From: Episyrphus balteatus
Lineage: Eukaryota > Arthropoda > Insecta > Diptera > Syrphidae
DNA length: 64,000 nt
NCBI RefSeq assembly: GCF_945859705.1
Contig: NC_079135.1
Location: 15,626,501 to 15,690,500 of the forward strand
Direction of reading: 5' to 3'
This document shows, piece after piece, positions 60,332 through 64,000 of this stretch (positions are counted from its first letter, which is position 1; each line of letters starts with the position of its first letter). The notes below the pieces were generated by a model. That model saw nothing but the letters and a program-made list of their open reading frames with translations, was not told the origin of the DNA and ran no database searches. Made by a program: the position numbers and the translations under genes.

Positions 60332-61285
60332 AAAATGCACGACTGGGTCGCACGAACTTGCTCTTAGAGTTAAAGTTGCTTAAATTTTTGAGACTTTTTA
60401 TATAGAAATTTGGAAAAAAATAAAATTCGTTTAAAAAAAATAAAATAAAATTTGAAATTAAATTGCCCTCCAAAACAAGTAAGCAGTTTTGATTGATATA
60501 TTAAGATGCATTTTAGAAAAAAAATTTTCAAAATCGTTTTTTAAAAAACTAATTTTTTATAAATAATTTTTTGGAAAAAAAGTTTTAAAATAAAATTGGT
60601 ATGCCATTCTTCAGAAATCACTAATCAACATCTAAAAACAAAATTTCAAAAAAATTCAATGTCCCGTTTTCGAAAATTTGATTTTTCAAAAAAAAATTTT
60701 CAAAATTTTTTTAAAAATCGAAAAACTATTTTTTTCAAAATCTTATTTTTGATTTATATTTAAATTATATAAATGCTTCTTCACAAAAAGTTTCGTTGAA
60801 ATCGAATAAGCCGTTTCGGAGATAATCGGATTTGAAAAAAACGGTTCTATGACAGGTACCGTTAATAATGATTCTCAAAAAAAAATTTTTTCATTGAAAG
60901 ATAGACCTTAGCTTAAAACTAACATTTGAATTTTTTAAACAAAATCGTTAAAGCCGTTTTTGAGAAATTTCAATTTTACTAAAATCGGTATATGACAAGT
61001 ACCGTTATTTTTGGTCCAAAAAAATTAATTCCAAAAACCCCTCTGGAGAGTCGCCAAATAACGCTACATACCAAGTTTGATATTAATCGGTCCATCCGTT
61101 TAGGCTGTAGCTCCTTATACAGACTGACAGACTGACAGACTGACAGACAGACAGACAGACGGACTTCCGGGACCCACTTTTTTGGCATTGTCTACCATCG
61201 TAATGTCATGGAAAAATGTTATCTCAACTTTTTTTTTTGTACGAATGCATAACTTGATATATAGTACCTATATCGCAAGTAAAAA
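60332..61285 (-). mobile_element. mini-me-like repeat, near full-length copy
   Basis: Very close to the copy at 45517-46482 from the hairpin end (TGCACGACTGGGTCGCACG) to CCTATATCGCAAGTAAAAA. The microsatellite here is a mixed (GACT/GACA) run at about 61124-61160 instead of pure GACA. A 69-codon frame through the microsatellite is not a gene. Confidence 0.85.
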
Positions 61286-62454
61286 TTGATATTAGTAATC
61301 TTTTCCTGTTCTATATTACTAACTCCTCTTTTTTATTTATTTATTTATTTTTTTTTTTTTTTTCAGAAAATTTTCCTACACATCTTGTGAAAAATACCAC
61401 CTGTTCTGTGTTTCGCTGCCAACATTTTTAACTCACACACTTCTTCATATTCATATAAGGTGTGAAAGAAAACAAGTAACCTATCAATTAAAAATCAAGA
61501 TGATTGAATGCGTTGAGTGGAAAAAAAATCATCAATTGACTATCGTGTCTGTCAATCACCTGAAGTGAAATTTTGATTGACGCTAATGTGAACAAAATGA
61601 CATCAATGTCAATTAACAAAAAAAGATTGTCAGTTTAAAATTATGGTGAATTGATTGACTATTAGTAGGTACAAGTAAATATGCATTAAATACAAAAATA
61701 TCTTACCCTCATGAAACTTGGCAAAAAGGATTTGGATCAAAAGAGTTGTTGCAAAAATTTTGTATAAAAGGGTGTTTTTTTCACGTGAAAGGCAAGAGAA
61801 GGAAACAAAAATTATTGTATGTAAACCCCTATTACGATTATCAACTATCAATTGATAGTTTATAAAATGATAAGTACTAAAATTTGGTGTTTGAAAATTG
61901 TATTTGGGAGAAAATTGGCCATTTTTTCAATGGCATTTTTCAATTGCACTTCAATTTTTTTGCAAATTAGATAAAAAGAGATCCAAATTTATTTTTTATC
62001 TAAAAGGGGTGGTAATCATATGACAATGTTATTTTTGTATCATGAATTTAAAACATCAAAATCAAGCCAATGCGATCACTCTTAGAAAACTTATTGTTAA
62101 TTTAACGTAGATAATGGTGCTTCCTTTTTTACAACAACAAGTAAAAATTGGGATGAGAGTTTAAGTGGAAGCAGAGACAAATAGAGTTCTTTAGAAAAGA
62201 GTACTTTTTTTAAGGGATTGAGTTAGAATGGGGAAAATGTTTCGTTTGGTTAAGAAGATTAATAAAGTCTTCAAAATTATATTGAGTGAAAGGCTGTTTT
62301 TTTTTTAAAGAAAATTATGATAGTAAAATGCACTATGCCTATGAAGAAATTTGGAGATTGAATTATGTAGGTACAATTTGAAAAAAAAATATAAAATTCA
62401 TTTTTCAAGGGAAAAAAATGAATTCAAATTGAGCTAAAACAAAATATGCAATAA
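61286..62454. other. Non-coding DNA, no gene recognised
   Basis: An acceptor-like poly-T plus CAG at about 61340-61365 (+) precedes ~60 open codons, but no donor or domain supports an exon. An ATTT microsatellite lies near 61332-61350. Confidence 0.4.
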
Positions 62455-62720
62455 AAAAGAATTCAAAATCGTTAGTCTTTTAAAAAAACAAATTTTTCAT
62501 AATAATTGTTCATTATGCCATTTCGTAGAAACTGCCAATAATTCAATGGTTGGTTTTGAAAATTTGATTTTTCAAAAAAAAAAAAAAAATTCAAATTTTT
62601 TTTTTTTAATTCCAAAATTGTTTTTACAAAATTGTATTTTTGAAAAAAATTCATTGAAATAGAATGAGTTCTTTAGCAGAAAATATGATTTGAAAAAAAA
62701 AATCATGTGTGCAATTCACA
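62455..62720 (-). mobile_element. mini-me-like repeat, decayed fragment
   Basis: Recognisable order of family words on the minus strand: AAAATCGTTAG, then TTATGCCATTTCGTAGAAAC, then TTTTGAAAATTTGATTTTTC. Both ends are lost. Confidence 0.55.
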
Positions 62721-62799
62721 CGTGGTAGAAGTGAAACCTTAAAAAATCATTTTTCTTGAAAAAAATAGAAAAAATCTACTTTTTTTATTCTATCACCTT

Positions 62800-63265
62800 C
62801 AAATCCATGTTTTTTATATGACAACCTATATAAATTTTATATCATCTAAAATCTTTTTGTCTTTGCTCAAAATATATATATCGATCGGTCTATGTGACAT
62901 CTACAAAAAGAGCTAGAATTTTTTGAACTCTATCAATTTCTTTTTATTTTGTTCTATCAATTTCCATAAAAAAAGCGAAAAAAACATTTATTTTTATGTT
63001 CTCATGCTATTAAATCAATTTTTTTGTTTGACAACCTATCATATGACGTATCAATCTCATTTTAAAGATGCCTACAAGAGAAGTTAGAATTTTTTAAAAT
63101 CAACCATGTCGAATTTCCAGACTGAGATTACGGTACTTCCTACACTGGTGGCTGGTCATCGGCAACAGATCTCCACAGGTGTTTTGAGGTATTCTTCAAT
63201 TTTTTCAATTTAAGATTGTGTAACTTGTAGAGCACGTACCGTTATTTGTAATATATCAAATAAAA
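62800..63265 (-). repeat. Dispersed repeat, second copy of the 33145-33475 unit
   Basis: Shares TTTTTTGTTTGACAACCTAT, GATGCCTACAAGAGAAGTTA, GTCGAATTTCCAGACTGAGA and AGATTACGGTACTTC with the earlier copy, in the same orientation, and extends further left into TATATATCGATCGGTCT. It may be part of a larger element whose ends are not visible. Confidence 0.75.
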
Positions 63266-63929
63266 GGTTATGTTATGAGCATGCGTATTAAAGTTAAATC
63301 AAATTTGTATGTGCACTAGATCAAAAGATATAACGTGTGTAGGAAAAGAACATCTTCTTACCAAAGTAATGTGTCAAAATATGTTTACAAAATGTAAACC
63401 CAAAATGTAAACAAAATATGTTTAAAATGAAAACGGGTTATTATATTAGGTACGTAAGAATTCAAACAAGTAATAAATTTTTTTTTTGGATGAAACAGTT
63501 TTTTTTAGATAGGAAAGAAATGTCAAATTAATGTTTTATTTGAAGATTCTTTTTATGCTTAACGTAAAACCAAGGCCATGTTTATTCAATTTGTATAAAT
63601 TGTTTTACCAATTTAATAATTAATTTATGTCAATTAAATGTAGTAATTTTGAAAAAAAATTATTCATGGTTAATTTGTAAAAAAAATTGTCCAAGAAAAA
63701 AAAAGAACAGAAAAATTTTAGATTTTTTCTTGTATCCATTAGAATTGATCGGGAAATGTTTTAATAGTAAGTAAGGTGTCGAAACATTAAAGTTCAACCT
63801 TTTTTTAATTTTCAGGACGATCATTTTTAAGGAAAATACATTCACCTAAAAAAAATTGGATTTTTTTGCCCTTAATTTGTCCACTATACCTATTACAAAA
63901 AATGTTATCACACTTTTTCTTATCAGCTA
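63266..63929. other. Non-coding AT-rich DNA, no feature
   Basis: No gene, TIR or tandem array recognised. Confidence 0.4.
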
Positions 63930-64000
63930 CACTGAGGGAAAAAAAACTTAAAATCAACGAAAACCACGTTGATTCAACTATTTTTCGGAATGATTTTGCG
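63930..64000 (+). mobile_element. Left end of the CACTGAG MITE family, cut by the window edge
   Basis: Starts after TA (63928-63929) with CACTGAGGGAAAAAAAACTT followed by AAAATCAACGAAAACCACG. This matches the right terminus (complement) of the 34811-35097 element over more than 35 bases. Its other end lies outside the window. Confidence 0.7.

Noticed and set aside
61362..61560. Poly-T plus CAG followed by about 60 open plus-strand codons
   Set aside because: No donor, no domain and no partner exon on the plus strand. Probably a chance acceptor.

Overview
This is AT-rich, repeat-dense nuclear DNA from a eukaryote, most likely an insect and probably a fly (Diptera). The grounds are the CAAAATGG-type start context, insect-style GTAAGT donors, hAT/piggyBac/Tc1 miniature elements, and a dominant ~1 kb repeat with a GTCT microsatellite that resembles the 'mini-me' elements of flies. 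Lepidoptera is not excluded. No long conserved protein-coding gene is visible. Nearly all open frames longer than 60 codons are low complexity or lie inside repeats.

The one supportable gene is on the minus strand. A first coding exon (49206-49237, with 5' UTR up to about 49645) and a second exon (8147-8223) match in splice phase. Together they encode the N-terminus and signal peptide of a secreted or membrane protein. If this is right, positions 8224-49205 are one ~41 kb intron that contains most of the transposon content described here. The rest of the gene probably lies beyond the left edge.

Layout: 1-1279, a hAT-type MITE split by a second 8-bp-TSD element; 3135-3520, a second copy of that MITE; ~5050-6700, an inverted-repeat cluster; 8147-8223, signal-peptide exon; ~8440-9225, mini-me-like repeat; 9336-10955, a near-perfect palindromic Tc1-like element carrying a broken transposase start in each arm; 14985-15325, 24297-24714 and 25674-25920, more hAT MITEs; 16462-17422, a pogo-like end, a TTTTA array and a piggyBac-type MITE; 20341-21683, a TA-flanked element with a nested 394-bp element; 28205-36672, a 14-bp tandem array, a hAT element and a ~8.2 kb inverted duplication whose arms serve as empty-site controls for two younger insertions; 39095-47080, several mini-me-like copies and a palindromic element; 47476-48579, another TA-flanked palindrome; 49206-49645, 5' exon; 51705-52420 and 60332-61285, more mini-me-like copies; 54539-54905, an inverted repeat; 58087-58159, a hammerhead ribozyme; 58486-59158, a 7-bp satellite array; 62455-64000, repeat fragments and the start of a tRNA-like-bearing MITE family.

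The most notable object is a complete type III hammerhead ribozyme motif at 58087-58159 (+). Its loop II is perfectly complementary over 10 nt to loop I. The second theme is the repeated occurrence of TA-flanked long palindromes and one giant inverted duplication in what appears to be a single intron.
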